Below, piece after piece: positions 55,263 through 64,000 of a stretch of 64,000 nucleotides of DNA (the first letter of the stretch is position 1; each line of letters opens with the position of its first letter). The notes beneath the pieces are model-generated. The model searched no databases. It was given only the letters and a program-made list of their open reading frames with translations, and had not been told where the DNA came from. Both the position numbers and the translations under genes were made by a program. Origin of the DNA: Intestinimonas sp. (GTDB lineage Bacteria; Bacillota; Clostridia; Oscillospirales; Oscillospiraceae); assembly GCA_022653075.1 (NCBI GenBank), contig JALCSB010000012.1, forward strand, positions 1 to 64,000, in the 5' to 3' direction.

Positions 55263-55311
55263 AAAAGCGGCGTTCCGAATTGCAAAATGCAATTCGGAAC
55301 GCCGCTTTTTA
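55263..55311 (+). terminator. Terminator after cobO
   Basis: A perfect 21-bp stem, AAAAGCGGCGTTCCGAATTGC with its complement, 5-nt loop, ending in TTTTT. Confidence 0.93.
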
Positions 55312-55366
55312 TCGCCTGCCCCAGAAAAGCCATTTTAAAAAATTGACAAAAACTACGCTGATTTTC

Positions 55367-55394
55367 TTGCAATAATTTGTGAAAATGTTATAAT
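55367..55394 (+). promoter_or_regulatory. Promoter of ppdK
   Basis: TTGCAA (55367-55372), a 16-bp spacer and TATAAT (55389-55394), about 68 bp before the ppdK start. Confidence 0.65.
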
Positions 55395-55461
55395 GAATTT
55401 GCGGGAGAAGCTTCTTCCATGCAGGGTAGCCTGCAATTTTGGAAAGGGAGGAAACCGAGGT

Positions 55462-58155
55462 ATGGCTGAGAAGAAAAAATATGTGTATCAGTTCTCTGAG
55501 GGTAGCGGAGCGATGAGAGAACTGCTGGGCGGAAAAGGCGCCAATCTGGCTGAAATGACCAGACTTGGAATGCCGGTTCCCCAGGGCTTTACCGTGTCCA
55601 CAGAGGCATGCATGCGCTACTATAAGGACGCACGCGCGATTGCACCTGAAATACAGGAAGAGATTTTGGAGTACCTTTCCAAATTGGAGGAACTAACCGG
55701 GAAACTGCTGGGTGATCCGCAGCGGCCGTTGCTGGTGTCGGTGCGTTCCGGCGCCCGGGCCTCTATGCCCGGTATGATGGACACTATCCTGAATCTGGGG
55801 CTGAATGACGAAGTGGCGGAGGGCATGGTGGAACTTACCGGGAACCCCCGCTTTGTATATGACGCCTATCGGCGGTTTATTCAGATGTTTTCAGATGTGG
55901 TCATGGAGTTGCCCAGGGAAAAATTTGAGGAGTTTTTGACGCAAAGTAAAGAGGCCAGGGGGGTCCGGCTGGACTCCGAACTAAACGCCGAGGAACTGAA
56001 GGCACTGGTGGGACAGTTTAAAAGATATTATAGAGAACGGATAGGGCAGGATTTCCCCTCAGATCCCGGTACGCAGCTGATGGAGGCCGTGAAAGCGGTG
56101 TTTCGCTCCTGGGATAATCCCCGCGCCAACACCTACCGCCGTATGAACGACATTCCGTATAACTGGGGTACTGCGGTGAATGTGCAGGAGATGGTGTTCG
56201 GCAACATGGGTGATGATTCCGGAAGTGGTGTGGCGTTTACCAGGGACCCCGCCAGCGGACAGAAAAACCTATACGGGGAATTTCTGATGAACGCGCAGGG
56301 TGAGGATGTGGTGGCCGGAATCCGCACACCCCAGAGTATCGACAAGCTGAAAGAAATCAACAAAACAGCTTATTATGAGTTTGTGGATATTGCGGACCGG
56401 CTGGAAAAACATTACAAGGATATGCAGGACATGGAGTTTACCATCGAACGGGGCAAATTATATATGTTACAGACACGTAATGGCAAACGAACCGCGCAGG
56501 CCGCCCTGAAAATCGCGGTGGCCTTGGTGAACGAGGGCTTGTGTACCAAGGAGGAGGCCCTGCTGAAAATCGAACCGCGGCAGTTGGACGCCCTGCTCCA
56601 CCCCTGCTTTGACGAGAAGGCGCTGGCGCTGGCGAAGCCCGTGGCATCCGGCCTGCCTGCCTCGCCCGGGGCGGCCAGCGGCGCCGTGTACTTTACCGCC
56701 GAAGCAGCGAAGCAGGCGGCAAAATCCGGCCCGGTGCTGCTAGTGCGGGTGGAGACCTCTCCCGAGGATATCGAGGGCATGAGCGTAGCACAGGGTATTT
56801 TGACCGCCCGGGGCGGACGCACCTCTCACGCTGCAGTGGTGGCCCGCGGTATGGGTACCTGCTGTGTGACGGGATGCAGTGGACTCCACATTGATGAGAA
56901 TAAGAATCTGCTGACCATAAACGGGAACGTAATCCGGGCGGGAGACTGCTTGTCCATTGATGGCGCTACCGGCAAGGTTTATATTGGGAAGATCCGAACC
57001 GTGGAGACTAAAATCACCGGCGAGTTTGCCACCGTCATGGGCTGGGCGGATGAAGTCCGTACGCTAAAGGTTCGCGCCAACGCAGACAATCCGCGGGATG
57101 CCGCCACCGCCCTGAAACTGGGCGCACAGGGTATCGGCCTGTGCCGTACGGAGCATATGTTTTTCGAAAGCGACCGCGTTCCCGTCGTCCGTGAGATGAT
57201 TGTAGCACCGACGGAGAAGCAGCGCCGCCGCGCATTAGCCAAACTGATGCCTATGCAGCGGCAGGACTTTGTGGGCATTTTTCGCGTTATGCTGGGAAAT
57301 CCGGTTACGATCCGCCTTCTGGACCCGCCCCTGCACGAATTTTTGCCCACGGAAGATGAGGATATCCGCGCATTGGCGGAGGACATGAAGATAAGCTTTG
57401 AGGAGCTGAAGATCACGGTCAGTGATCTGCATGAGATTAACCCCATGATGGGTTTGCGCGGCTGCCGACTGCCCATTTTGTATCCAGAAATCGGTGAGAT
57501 GCAGACCCGGGCCATCATTGAGGCGGCTATCCAGGTGGAAGAAGAATCCAATCAGAAGGTCGTGCCGGAAATTATGGTGCCTCTGGTGGGCTCCGGCGGG
57601 GAGATGCGGTATGTGAAGAAGATCATTACCTCCACGGCGGACTCCGTCATTGCCCGCTCCGGCAGCAAACTTACTTATAAGGTTGGCACTATGATCGAGC
57701 TGCCGCGGGCCGCCGTGTCAGCCGACCGCATTGCGCGGGAGGCCGAGTTTTTCTCCTTTGGCACCAATGACCTCACGCAGATGAGCTACGGCCTGTCCCG
57801 GGATGATTCAGCCAAGTTCCTCCCCGCCTATCTGGACAAGAAAATTCTCGAGGATGACCCCTTCGAGAAGTTTGACGTGCTGGGCACGGGGCGGCTGGTG
57901 GAATACGCCGTGAAACTGGGCCGTGAGACGCGCCCGGACTTGCACCTGGGAATCTGCGGAGAGCACGGCGGAAATCCGGCCTCCATTGAATTTTTCCACA
58001 AGGTGGGTTTGGATTATGTCTCCTGCTCCCCCTACCGGGTTCCCATCGCCCGGCTGGCTGCCGCACAGGCCCAGATCAAATATCCAAGACCAACTGAAAA
58101 GGAAAAAATAGAAAACAGAGTATGGCAATCGGACCATAATTCAGGCGAGGGCTGA
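55462..58155 (+). CDS. ppdK: Pyruvate, phosphate dikinase
   Basis: 897 residues from the ATG after GGGAGGAAACCGAGG. The N-terminal ATP-grasp part has GGKGANLAEMTRLGMPVPQGFT; the phosphohistidine domain has TARGGRTSHAAVVARGMG with the carrier His at 456; the C-terminal TIM barrel has GLCRTEHMFF, FGTNDLTQMSYG and GICGEHGGNP. It interconverts PEP, AMP and PPi with pyruvate, ATP and Pi, and in anaerobes often serves glycolysis. Complete, with its own promoter. Confidence 0.97.
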   Translation: MAEKKKYVYQFSEGSGAMRELLGGKGANLAEMTRLGMPVPQGFTVSTEACMRYYKDARAIAPEIQEEILEYLSKLEELTGKLLGDPQRPLLVSVRSGARASMPGMMDTILNLGLNDEVAEGMVELTGNPRFVYDAYRRFIQMFSDVVMELPREKFEEFLTQSKEARGVRLDSELNAEELKALVGQFKRYYRERIGQDFPSDPGTQLMEAVKAVFRSWDNPRANTYRRMNDIPYNWGTAVNVQEMVFGNMGDDSGSGVAFTRDPASGQKNLYGEFLMNAQGEDVVAGIRTPQSIDKLKEINKTAYYEFVDIADRLEKHYKDMQDMEFTIERGKLYMLQTRNGKRTAQAALKIAVALVNEGLCTKEEALLKIEPRQLDALLHPCFDEKALALAKPVASGLPASPGAASGAVYFTAEAAKQAAKSGPVLLVRVETSPEDIEGMSVAQGILTARGGRTSHAAVVARGMGTCCVTGCSGLHIDENKNLLTINGNVIRAGDCLSIDGATGKVYIGKIRTVETKITGEFATVMGWADEVRTLKVRANADNPRDAATALKLGAQGIGLCRTEHMFFESDRVPVVREMIVAPTEKQRRRALAKLMPMQRQDFVGIFRVMLGNPVTIRLLDPPLHEFLPTEDEDIRALAEDMKISFEELKITVSDLHEINPMMGLRGCRLPILYPEIGEMQTRAIIEAAIQVEEESNQKVVPEIMVPLVGSGGEMRYVKKIITSTADSVIARSGSKLTYKVGTMIELPRAAVSADRIAREAEFFSFGTNDLTQMSYGLSRDDSAKFLPAYLDKKILEDDPFEKFDVLGTGRLVEYAVKLGRETRPDLHLGICGEHGGNPASIEFFHKVGLDYVSCSPYRVPIARLAAAQAQIKYPRPTEKEKIENRVWQSDHNSGEG

Positions 58156-58324
58156 TGGGCATAATTTAGCGTATCAAATCAAGGCGGTAAAAAGAGTATT
58201 TGAATTATCCCCAATGGGCTCAGCTTCAAAAATATTAATTTATGTATAGTTCAATAAGTATGGCGCATGAAAGGCATCATGAACGGGAATAAAAGATGAT
58301 GAGGATCATGAGCGCGTAAATAAT

Positions 58325-58359
58325 GGAAGGACTCCGGCCGCTATGGCCGGGGTCCTTCC
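58325..58359 (-). terminator. Terminator overlapping the end of the small minus-strand ORF
   Basis: GGAAGGAC-t-CCGGCC and GGCCGG-g-GTCCTTCC pair (one mismatch). On the minus strand ATTATTTA follows. It lies at the stop codon of the 53-residue ORF. Confidence 0.65.
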
Positions 58360-58502
58360 GCCTGCTTCAGCAGGGCTTCCAATTGACCGGCCGTCAGCCA
58401 GCCGTCCCGGCGGAGCTGCCGGAATACGCCCTCCCGCACAACCTGCTCAAAGGCCATCTGTTCCTCTTCCGTCAGAACCAGGCGATCCTTTGTCTGCTTC
58501 AT
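58341..58502 (-). CDS. Small SHOCT-like protein, 53 residues
   Basis: Not in the ORF track because of its length. The ATG (58502) follows AAAGGAGGG. The sequence MKQTKDRLVLTEEEQMAFEQ continues to REGVFRQLRRDGWLTAGQLE and ends PRP. The last part resembles a SHOCT-type motif (short C-terminal oligomerisation helices). A strong ribosome site and an end-placed terminator argue that it is expressed. Function unknown. Confidence 0.75.
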   Translation of the reverse strand: MKQTKDRLVLTEEEQMAFEQVVREGVFRQLRRDGWLTAGQLEALLKQAEGPRP

Positions 58503-58664
58503 GGGTCCCTCCTTTTCTGCTTACAATATATGGAGCGCATGGGAGCGGAATGCACCTTTACAAAAACAGGTTAAATGTGGTATAATGCATAAAATATCTT
58601 GTATGGTCATGAAAGGCACACAAGATATAATATCGGAAATTAAGACAGGAGAGGAAGGCTCCAC

Positions 58665-59207
58665 ATGGAAGAACTGGGAGAACTCAAACACCGGCTGGAG
58701 GCAGAACGCCCCATGGCGTGGGACAGCTTTCCGGATATCGGCCTGTATATGGATCAGGTCATTTTTTATATTGCCCGTCAGCTCATTACCTACACGCAGG
58801 AGGAACAGCTTACGCCCGCCATGGTAAACAACTATATCAAGGACGGACTTCTGCCCCGGGCGGAGGGGAAAAAATACAACCGGGCGCATTTGGCGGCGCT
58901 TACCGCCATCTGTGCGTTAAAGCCGGTGCTTTCGGTACGGGAGATCGGCGCGCTGCTGGAGGCCGACGAACAGAAAGACCCGGAGCAGTTTTACCAGCGA
59001 TTCTGCGGGGAACTGGATGGTGCTCTCTCGGGTGCAGCGGAGGCACTGGACCCGGAACAGTCCCCCGAGGAGCTGCCCGCGCTGGCCTTGCGCTACGCGC
59101 TGCGCAGCTATGCCGACCGTCTGGCCTGTGAGCGTATCCTGAGCCTGATTTCGCCTCCGGGGGACAAGCAGGAACGGCACCGAAAACGAAAACAAAACGA
59201 AAAATAG
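58665..59207 (+). CDS. DUF1836 family protein
   Basis: 180 residues. A winged-helix-like part with TPAMVNNYIKDGLLPRAEGKKYNRAHL resembles the MerR recognition region, as in the DUF1836 family of Firmicutes. No effector domain is known. It precedes degV by 30 bp and may share its transcript. Confidence 0.85.
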   Translation: MEELGELKHRLEAERPMAWDSFPDIGLYMDQVIFYIARQLITYTQEEQLTPAMVNNYIKDGLLPRAEGKKYNRAHLAALTAICALKPVLSVREIGALLEADEQKDPEQFYQRFCGELDGALSGAAEALDPEQSPEELPALALRYALRSYADRLACERILSLISPPGDKQERHRKRKQNEK

Positions 59208-59237
59208 AATATAAATCATATTTGGAGGCTATCAATT

Positions 59238-60110
59238 ATGAGCGATTATGCGATCGTGACTGACTCATCGGCCGATCTGCCTCAGTACCTGGTGAGCGAA
59301 CTGGAGCTGGAAGTTTTACCTTTATCCTTTACAATTGGCGGCACGACTTACCATGACTATCCTGACCGCAGGGAAATGCCTATCAGCCAATTTTACGACC
59401 GCATTCGCCAGGGTGAGATGGCCACAACCGCCGCTGTCAATGTGGGTGATTTTATCGAATTGCTCACCCCTATCCTGGACAGCGGGCGGGATGTATTAAT
59501 TCTGGCCTTTTCCTCCGGACTGTCCGCCACGTATCAGTCAGCGGTCATCGCGGCCGACGAGCTGCGGGAAAAATATCCGGAGCGGAGGATTGAGGCGGTG
59601 GACACCTTAAGCGCCTCTCTGGGTCAGGGCATGCTGGTGACTCTGGCGGCCCGCGAGCGGCAGAAGGGCAGAAGTCTTGAAGAGGTGCGGGACTTTGTGG
59701 AGCGCAGCCGCCTTCACCTCTGCCACTGGTTTACGGTAAATGACCTGTTTTATCTCAAGCGGGGCGGCCGGGTTTCCACCGCCACCGCCATGGTGGGCAG
59801 CATGCTGGCCATCAAGCCGGTTATGCATATGGATAACGCGGGGCACCTCATCAATGTAGCTAAGGCCCGGGGCCGGACTGCTGCGCTCCGGGCGTTGGTG
59901 GACCGTATGGAGGCTACCGCGCTGGAGAGGGGAGACCAGACTGTGTTTTTGAGCCACGGCGACTGCCTGGACGAGGCACAGAAGGTGGCGGACGACGTGA
60001 AGGCCCGTTTTGGTGTGCGGGACGTGGTGTTCAACCACGTGGGGCCGGTGATCGGCTCCCATACCGGGCCGGGCGTCATTGCGCTGTTTTTCCTGGGCAG
60101 TGAACGGTAG
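59238..60110 (+). CDS. DegV family fatty-acid-binding protein
   Basis: 290 residues, behind GGAGG. DegV motifs are TDSSADLP at the start, AFSSGLSATYQSA in the middle and HVGPVIGSHTGPGVIALFF at the end. Members bind a fatty acid and serve as the substrate-binding B protein of the fatty acid kinase (FakAB). Which FakA partner it uses is not visible here. Confidence 0.93.
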   Translation: MSDYAIVTDSSADLPQYLVSELELEVLPLSFTIGGTTYHDYPDRREMPISQFYDRIRQGEMATTAAVNVGDFIELLTPILDSGRDVLILAFSSGLSATYQSAVIAADELREKYPERRIEAVDTLSASLGQGMLVTLAARERQKGRSLEEVRDFVERSRLHLCHWFTVNDLFYLKRGGRVSTATAMVGSMLAIKPVMHMDNAGHLINVAKARGRTAALRALVDRMEATALERGDQTVFLSHGDCLDEAQKVADDVKARFGVRDVVFNHVGPVIGSHTGPGVIALFFLGSER

Positions 60111-60134
60111 CAGATAAAACACGGAGGAATTTAT

Positions 60135-61082
60135 ATGGAGACGAACTGGCTGGAAGTCACCTTACAGACTACCGGGGAGGAGCTGGAGGCCCTGGCAGCC
60201 AGATTGACCGCCAACGGCATTACAGGGCTGGTCATTGAAGACGAGGAGGACTTCCGCAATTTTTTAGAGCAAAACCGGCAGTATTGGGGCTATGTGGATG
60301 ATGCGCTGCTGGAGCGCATGCGCGGCGCCGCCTGTATTAAGTTTTACGTGACCGACGATACCGCCGGGCGGGCACAGATGGCGGCTTGGCTGACCGGTGT
60401 GGAGGGGGTGGAGATAAGTACCATCCCCCTGAAGGAGGACGATTGGGCCACCAGCTGGCAAAAGTATTACCACCCCATGGCGGCTGGGGAGCGGCTGTAT
60501 ATTGTCCCCCAGTGGGAACGGGCTGCGCCCATTCCCGCAGGACGGGTTCCCCTGTATCTGAACCCAGGGCTTACTTTCGGCACCGGCAGTCATTCCTCCA
60601 CCCGGCTGTGCTTGGCGGACGTGGAGCGCTATATAGTCCCTGATGGCCGGATTTTGGATCTGGGCTGTGGCAGCGGAATCCTGTCCATTGCGGCCCTTCT
60701 GTTGGGCGCACGAACAGCGGTGGGTGTGGATATTGACCCGAAAGCGGTGGACGTGGCCTATGAAAATGCGGAACTCAACGGCATCGGCCGCAGCCGCTAT
60801 ACGGTACGGGCGGGTGACGTGCTCACTGACCGCGCGCTGGCCGATGAACTGGCGCGGGAAACCTACCAACTGGTGGTGGCCAACATTGTAGCCGACGTCA
60901 TTATTCCCCTCTCCGCCCACGCGGGGGATCTGCTGGCGCCCGGCGGTGTATTTCTATGCTCTGGTATCATTGACACCAGAGCCGACGAGGTGAAGGCCGC
61001 GCTGGAGCAGAACGGCCTGGCGGTCCTGGACACCCACGCTGAAAACGGCTGGGTGGCCTATGCCGCAGAAAGAAGGGGCTGA
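60135..61082 (+). CDS. prmA: Ribosomal protein L11 methyltransferase
   Basis: 315 residues, behind GGAGG. N-terminal substrate-recognition domain, then the SAM-binding domain with DPGLTFGTGSH-like NPGLTFGTGSHSSTRLCL, RILDLGCGSGILSIAALLLGA and VANIVADVIIPL. It methylates L11. In many Firmicutes it lies near dnaJ or rsmE; here it leads a run that ends in ribosomal protein genes. Confidence 0.94.
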   Translation: METNWLEVTLQTTGEELEALAARLTANGITGLVIEDEEDFRNFLEQNRQYWGYVDDALLERMRGAACIKFYVTDDTAGRAQMAAWLTGVEGVEISTIPLKEDDWATSWQKYYHPMAAGERLYIVPQWERAAPIPAGRVPLYLNPGLTFGTGSHSSTRLCLADVERYIVPDGRILDLGCGSGILSIAALLLGARTAVGVDIDPKAVDVAYENAELNGIGRSRYTVRAGDVLTDRALADELARETYQLVVANIVADVIIPLSAHAGDLLAPGGVFLCSGIIDTRADEVKAALEQNGLAVLDTHAENGWVAYAAERRG

Positions 61083-61146
61083 CGCTGCAAAAAACAGAGC
61101 CAGGCTGAGAGACACAAAAAGGGTTTGTCCGACAGGAGGGAAAACC

Positions 61147-62274
61147 ATGAAAGCCGCTGTACATCGCGTGATGTTTCCGCCGGAGCGCCGGGTTATCGCC
61201 ATCAGTGACATTCATGGCAACCTGCCTTGGCTTACGGCTCTGCTGGACAAGGTGGCTTTTTCCCGGGACGATATTCTGGTGCTGGTGGGCGACCTGATGG
61301 AGAAGGGTCCATACAGTCTGGACACACTGCGCGCAGTCATGGAACTGTCCGCCGGACACACGGTGTACACCGTGGCCGGGAACTGCGACACCCTGGCCAT
61401 CAATCTGGAGCCCGGCGGTTCGCTACCGGAGCCGGTACTGAAGCGTTACCTTGCCTGGCACCCGGAGAGCGTTCTGTTTCAAATGGCGGCGGCCTGCGGC
61501 CTTTCCTTCCAGGGCAGCGGGGATTTTGACGTACTCCGGAAGGCGTTGGAGGAACACTTTGGCCCTGAACTGGCTTTCCTGCGCGCCATGCCCACTATTC
61601 TGGACGCAGGTGACTACGTATTTGTCCACGGCGGTGTGCCGTCCATGGAACACATGGAGAAACTGGACGCCTGGGGCTGCATGAAGAATGACGCCTTCCT
61701 GGAGCAGGGCTATTCTTTCGACCGCTGGTGCGTGGTGGGGCACTGGCCGGTGACGCTGTACCGGGAGACGATACCGCGCTTTGACCCGATTTTGGATCGA
61801 AAACGGCGCATCGCCAGCATTGACGGCGGCTGCTGTGTGGTAGCGGGCGGTCAGCTTAACGCTCTGATTTTACCATCCGCGCCGGGCGAAGATTTCAAGT
61901 GTGTCCACTGGGACAGCTATCCTGTGGCGGAGGCACTGGACGCGCAGAAGGCGTCCCGGGACCCCGTTACCATCCGCTGGATGGACCATGGGGTTACTGT
62001 GCTGCGGTCGGGCCGGGAATTTTCCCTCTGCCGCCACAACAGCAGCGGTCGGGTACTTCCGGTTCTGAACCGCTATCTGCGCCGGCAGCACGGTGGTGGA
62101 ACCTGGTGTGAAGACTCCACCGATTACCAGCTGGAAGTTTTGCCGGGAGACCAGCTCTCCGTGGTGGAGGAGACCTCCCAAGGCGCACTGGTCAAAAAGA
62201 ACGGCACGTTGGGTTGGTACCTGGGCCGCCTGCGCCAAGACAGAGAAGCGCCTTTATTCTTCGCCAAAATATGA
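61147..62274 (+). CDS. Metallophosphoesterase
   Basis: 375 residues from the ATG after GGAGGGAAAACC. The calcineurin-type metal motifs are ISDIHGNLPWL, VGDLMEKGPYS, AGNCDT and VGHWPV with HGGVPSM. The C-terminal 130 residues are an extra domain of unknown role. Substrates of this family range from phosphoproteins to nucleotides. It is 65 bp after prmA. Confidence 0.88.
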   Translation: MKAAVHRVMFPPERRVIAISDIHGNLPWLTALLDKVAFSRDDILVLVGDLMEKGPYSLDTLRAVMELSAGHTVYTVAGNCDTLAINLEPGGSLPEPVLKRYLAWHPESVLFQMAAACGLSFQGSGDFDVLRKALEEHFGPELAFLRAMPTILDAGDYVFVHGGVPSMEHMEKLDAWGCMKNDAFLEQGYSFDRWCVVGHWPVTLYRETIPRFDPILDRKRRIASIDGGCCVVAGGQLNALILPSAPGEDFKCVHWDSYPVAEALDAQKASRDPVTIRWMDHGVTVLRSGREFSLCRHNSSGRVLPVLNRYLRRQHGGGTWCEDSTDYQLEVLPGDQLSVVEETSQGALVKKNGTLGWYLGRLRQDREAPLFFAKI

Positions 62275-62294
62275 AAAGTAGAGGGAAAAAGAAG

Positions 62295-62323
62295 TTGACA
62301 GGCACGATTTTGGCTGATATACT
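62295..62323 (+). promoter_or_regulatory. Promoter of the rplU-prp-rpmA operon
   Basis: TTGACA (62295-62300), a 17-bp spacer and TATACT (62318-62323). Confidence 0.85.
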
Positions 62324-62329
62324 ATAAAA

Positions 62330-62413
62330 GCCGCTTTGAATGGGTTAGTAAGCAGGGAGGTTTCCCCGCACCCCCGACAGCGAGTCCGTAATAAAGGGAA
62401 GAGGTGCAGCAGT
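62330..62413 (+). promoter_or_regulatory. 5' leader of rplU, possible L21 leader
   Basis: About 84 nt between the predicted start site and rplU. It is C-rich in the middle (TTTCCCCGCACCCCCGAC) and could be the structured L21 leader known from Firmicutes. I did not fold it. Confidence 0.4.
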
Positions 62414-62725
62414 ATGCACGCAATCATCGAGACCGGCGGGAAACAGTATAAGGTAGCGGAGGGCGATGTCCTCTTTATCGAAAAGCTGGATGCAGGCGCC
62501 GGCGACGCGGTAACCTTCAGCAAAGTTCTGGCGATCATGGATGGAGACAAGGCCACCATCGGTACCCCCGTGGTAGAAGGCGCCAAGGTCGAGGCCTCCG
62601 TGGAGAAAAACGGAAAAGGCAAGAAGGTCCGCATTTTTAAGTATAATCCGAAGAAAGGCTATCGCCGCCGTCAGGGCCATCGTCAGCCCTATACCAAGGT
62701 GAAGATCGCAGCGATCCATGCCTGA
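62414..62725 (+). CDS. rplU: Ribosomal protein bL21
   Basis: 103 residues from [14 protein letters not shown], behind a GAGGTG ribosome site. Typical ending [22 protein letters not shown]. 50S component. Confidence 0.97.
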   Translation: MHAIIETGGKQYKVAEGDVLFIEKLDAGAGDAVTFSKVLAIMDGDKATIGTPVVEGAKVEASVEKNGKGKKVRIFKYNPKKGYRRRQGHRQPYTKVKIAAIHA

Positions 62726-63064
62726 GTGATGACAACCGTCACATTTTACTCCGAGGGCAGCCGCCTGACGGGCTTTACCGTTCAGGGACATACCGAGCTC
62801 GCCCCCGAGGGGGAGGACATTCTCTGCGCTGCGGTGACCAGCGCCGTCCGCCTGACCGAGTGCGCTGTGAACGGCGTGCTGGGGCTGGAGGCGTCGGTTC
62901 GGGTAAAGGAAAAGAACGCGTCCATCTCCCTAAAACTCCCCGGCGGGCTGGGACAGACCGGAGAGAGCACCTGCCAGACTCTTCTGACAGCGCTCATGGT
63001 CTACTTCTCCCAACTGGCTGAGGAATATCCCGGGCACATAATCGTATTTGAATCGGAGGTGTAA
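62726..63064 (+). CDS. prp: Ribosomal-processing cysteine protease Prp
   Basis: 112 residues from GTG 62726 or ATG 62729. The catalytic pair is the His in TVQGHTELA and the Cys in [11 protein letters not shown]. Prp removes the N-terminal extension of L27 in Firmicutes. It lies between rplU and rpmA, as usual, and begins one base after the L21 stop. Confidence 0.93.
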   Translation: MMTTVTFYSEGSRLTGFTVQGHTELAPEGEDILCAAVTSAVRLTECAVNGVLGLEASVRVKEKNASISLKLPGGLGQTGESTCQTLLTALMVYFSQLAEEYPGHIIVFESEV

Positions 63065-63068
63065 CACC

Positions 63069-63353
63069 ATGCTGAATATTGGACTTCAGTTCTTCGCCCA
63101 TAAAAAGGGCGTAGGCTCCACCCGCAACGGCCGTGATTCCGAGGCAAAACGCTTGGGCGTCAAGCGGGGTGACGGCCAGTTTGTGTTGGCTGGCAACATT
63201 CTGGTCCGCCAGCGGGGTACCCATATCCATCCCGGCGTCAACGTGGGTAAGGGCAGCGACGATACCCTGTTTGCCATGAAGGACGGCAAAGTGAAATTTG
63301 AGCGTCTGGGTAAGGACCGCAAGCAGGTTTCCATCGTGGAGATCGCGCAGTAA
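63069..63353 (+). CDS. rpmA: Ribosomal protein bL27 with cleavable N-terminal extension
   Basis: 94 residues from [18 protein letters not shown], behind GGAGG. LQFFA before HKKG matches the Prp cleavage site, after which the mature protein starts. The extension is a mark of Firmicutes and their relatives. 50S subunit, peptidyl-transferase side. Confidence 0.97.
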   Translation: MLNIGLQFFAHKKGVGSTRNGRDSEAKRLGVKRGDGQFVLAGNILVRQRGTHIHPGVNVGKGSDDTLFAMKDGKVKFERLGKDRKQVSIVEIAQ

Positions 63354-63368
63354 GTCATGGGTATACGG

Positions 63369-63402
63369 GGCTCCGAACAGTTGCCTGTTCGGAGCCTTTT
63401 TG
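63369..63402 (+). terminator. Terminator after rpmA
   Basis: GGCTCCGAACAG and CTGTTCGGAGCC form a perfect 12-bp stem with TTGC loop, followed by TTTTT. Confidence 0.9.
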
Positions 63403-63439
63403 CCATTTTAGCAGGAAAAAGGAAAGGAAGCGCACGGAT

Positions 63440-63862
63440 ATGGAATTTCGCAGAATGGAGCAGGGCATCCTGGTCAGGCTGGACCCCGGCGATGAGATCG
63501 TGGATTCACTGACCCGAATCTGCCAGGCGGAGGACGTTCACCTGGCCTGTGTAAATGGCTTGGGCGCGGCCAACGATGTGACCATCGGCATTTTTTCTCC
63601 TGGCGTGAAAAAATATGCCACGGTGGATTACCGGGATGATTATGAGATCTCCGCGCTCACTGGAAACGTGACCCGCAAGGACGGTGAGGTCTATCTTCAC
63701 CTGCATATCACCATCGGAAATCCCACTAAGGATGAGGTCCATGCCGGCCATCTGAGCCGCGCGGTCATCAGTGCCACATCCGAGATCTTTTTGCAGGTCT
63801 GGTCCGGCGAAGTGGGACGTAAATTCAGCGATAAGATCGGGCTCAACCTGTTTGAGTTTTAA
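63440..63862 (+). CDS. PPC-domain (DUF296) DNA-binding-like protein
   Basis: 140 residues covering a single plants-and-prokaryotes-conserved domain: LVRLDPGDEIVDSLTRICQ at the start, GLGAANDVTIGIF, then HLHITIGNPTKDEVHAGHL with likely metal-binding His residues. Bacterial members are mostly uncharacterised. It lies between rpmA and obg. Confidence 0.88.
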   Translation: MEFRRMEQGILVRLDPGDEIVDSLTRICQAEDVHLACVNGLGAANDVTIGIFSPGVKKYATVDYRDDYEISALTGNVTRKDGEVYLHLHITIGNPTKDEVHAGHLSRAVISATSEIFLQVWSGEVGRKFSDKIGLNLFEF

Positions 63863-63891
63863 TTTTTGAGGAATAAAAGGAGGGGCACCCC

Positions 63892-64000
63892 ATGCCCGCA
63901 TTTATTGATACCGCGCGCATTACGGTGAGATCCGGCGACGGCGGTAACGGCGCGGTGGCATTTCACCGGGAAAAATACGTGGCCGCGGGTGGTCCGGACG
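63892..64000 (+). CDS. obg: GTPase Obg (partial, runs off the window)
   Basis: The ATG follows AGGAGGGGCACCCC. The 36 codons give [20 protein letters not shown] and continue with [15 protein letters not shown], the start of the glycine-rich Obg domain. The G domain lies beyond the window. Ribosome-linked essential GTPase. Confidence 0.93.
   Translation, partial: MPAFIDTARITVRSGDGGNGAVAFHREKYVAAGGPD

Overview
The window reads as chromosomal DNA of an anaerobic, Gram-positive, moderately GC-rich member of the Clostridia (an Oscillospiraceae-like gut fermenter is the best guess). The grounds are strong AGGAGG-type ribosome binding sites, an L27 with an N-terminal extension next to its processing protease Prp, pyruvate phosphate dikinase, Lsa-type ABC-F, DUF1836, a YheO-type regulator and acyl-CoA fermentation genes. 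This placement is inference from gene content, not from a search.

Layout. 1-740: the end of an rRNA operon (5S) and tRNA genes Asn, Met/Ile2 (CAT), Trp, Asp and Thr. 741-6824: an AT-richer block with a metal-chelate ABC transporter, a methyltransferase, a ferredoxin and several broken genes. It is bounded by tRNA-Thr with its terminator and by an imperfect copy of the tRNA-Thr 3' half with a similar terminator, so it looks like an old tRNA-targeted island. 6895-12252 (minus): a five-gene operon (CoA-transferase, GntP permease, crotonase, MaoC hydratase, acyl-CoA dehydrogenase) behind a consensus sigma-54 promoter, opposite a PAS/AAA+/Fis sigma-54 activator (12512-13939). It fits uptake and fermentation of a hydroxyacid such as 3-hydroxybutyrate.

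14079-22575: a YheO-type regulator, then an ATC-hydrolase-like protein, a complete Liv-type ABC transporter, an SDR dehydrogenase and a cysteine-desulfidase-family enzyme, probably a catabolic unit for a cysteine-related or amino-acid-like compound. 22891-26602: pstS, pstC, pstA and phoU, but pstB is only a short frameshifted remnant. 26677-28157: a YibE/F protein and a tryptophanase fragment. 28181-37733 (minus): RidA, a multi-subunit FAD/Fe-S amine-dehydrogenase-like set, three split glutamate-synthase-like proteins, a glutamine-synthetase-like ligase and an APC permease. Together these resemble the N-methylglutamate route of amine use. An HTH regulator lies upstream.

39643-46360: a gamma-glutamylcyclotransferase-like protein, a BlaI/BlaR1-like pair with two copies of one operator, and an Lsa-type ABC-F gene with an attenuator-like leader and a LysR regulator. 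46870-53167: a complete F1Fo ATP synthase operon (a c b delta alpha gamma beta epsilon) with a long leader, divergent from lysR. 53258-64000: housekeeping genes: a DUF3298-type protein, a YaiI/YqxD protein, a corrinoid adenosyltransferase, ppdK, a small ORF, DUF1836, DegV, prmA, a phosphoesterase, rplU-prp-rpmA, a PPC-domain protein and the start of obg.

Most of the window is ordinary core genome. The points worth a second look are the amine/N-methylglutamate-like cluster, the sigma-54 operon, the decayed pstB, the tRNA-Thr island, the leader terminators, and the LysR-ATP synthase arrangement.
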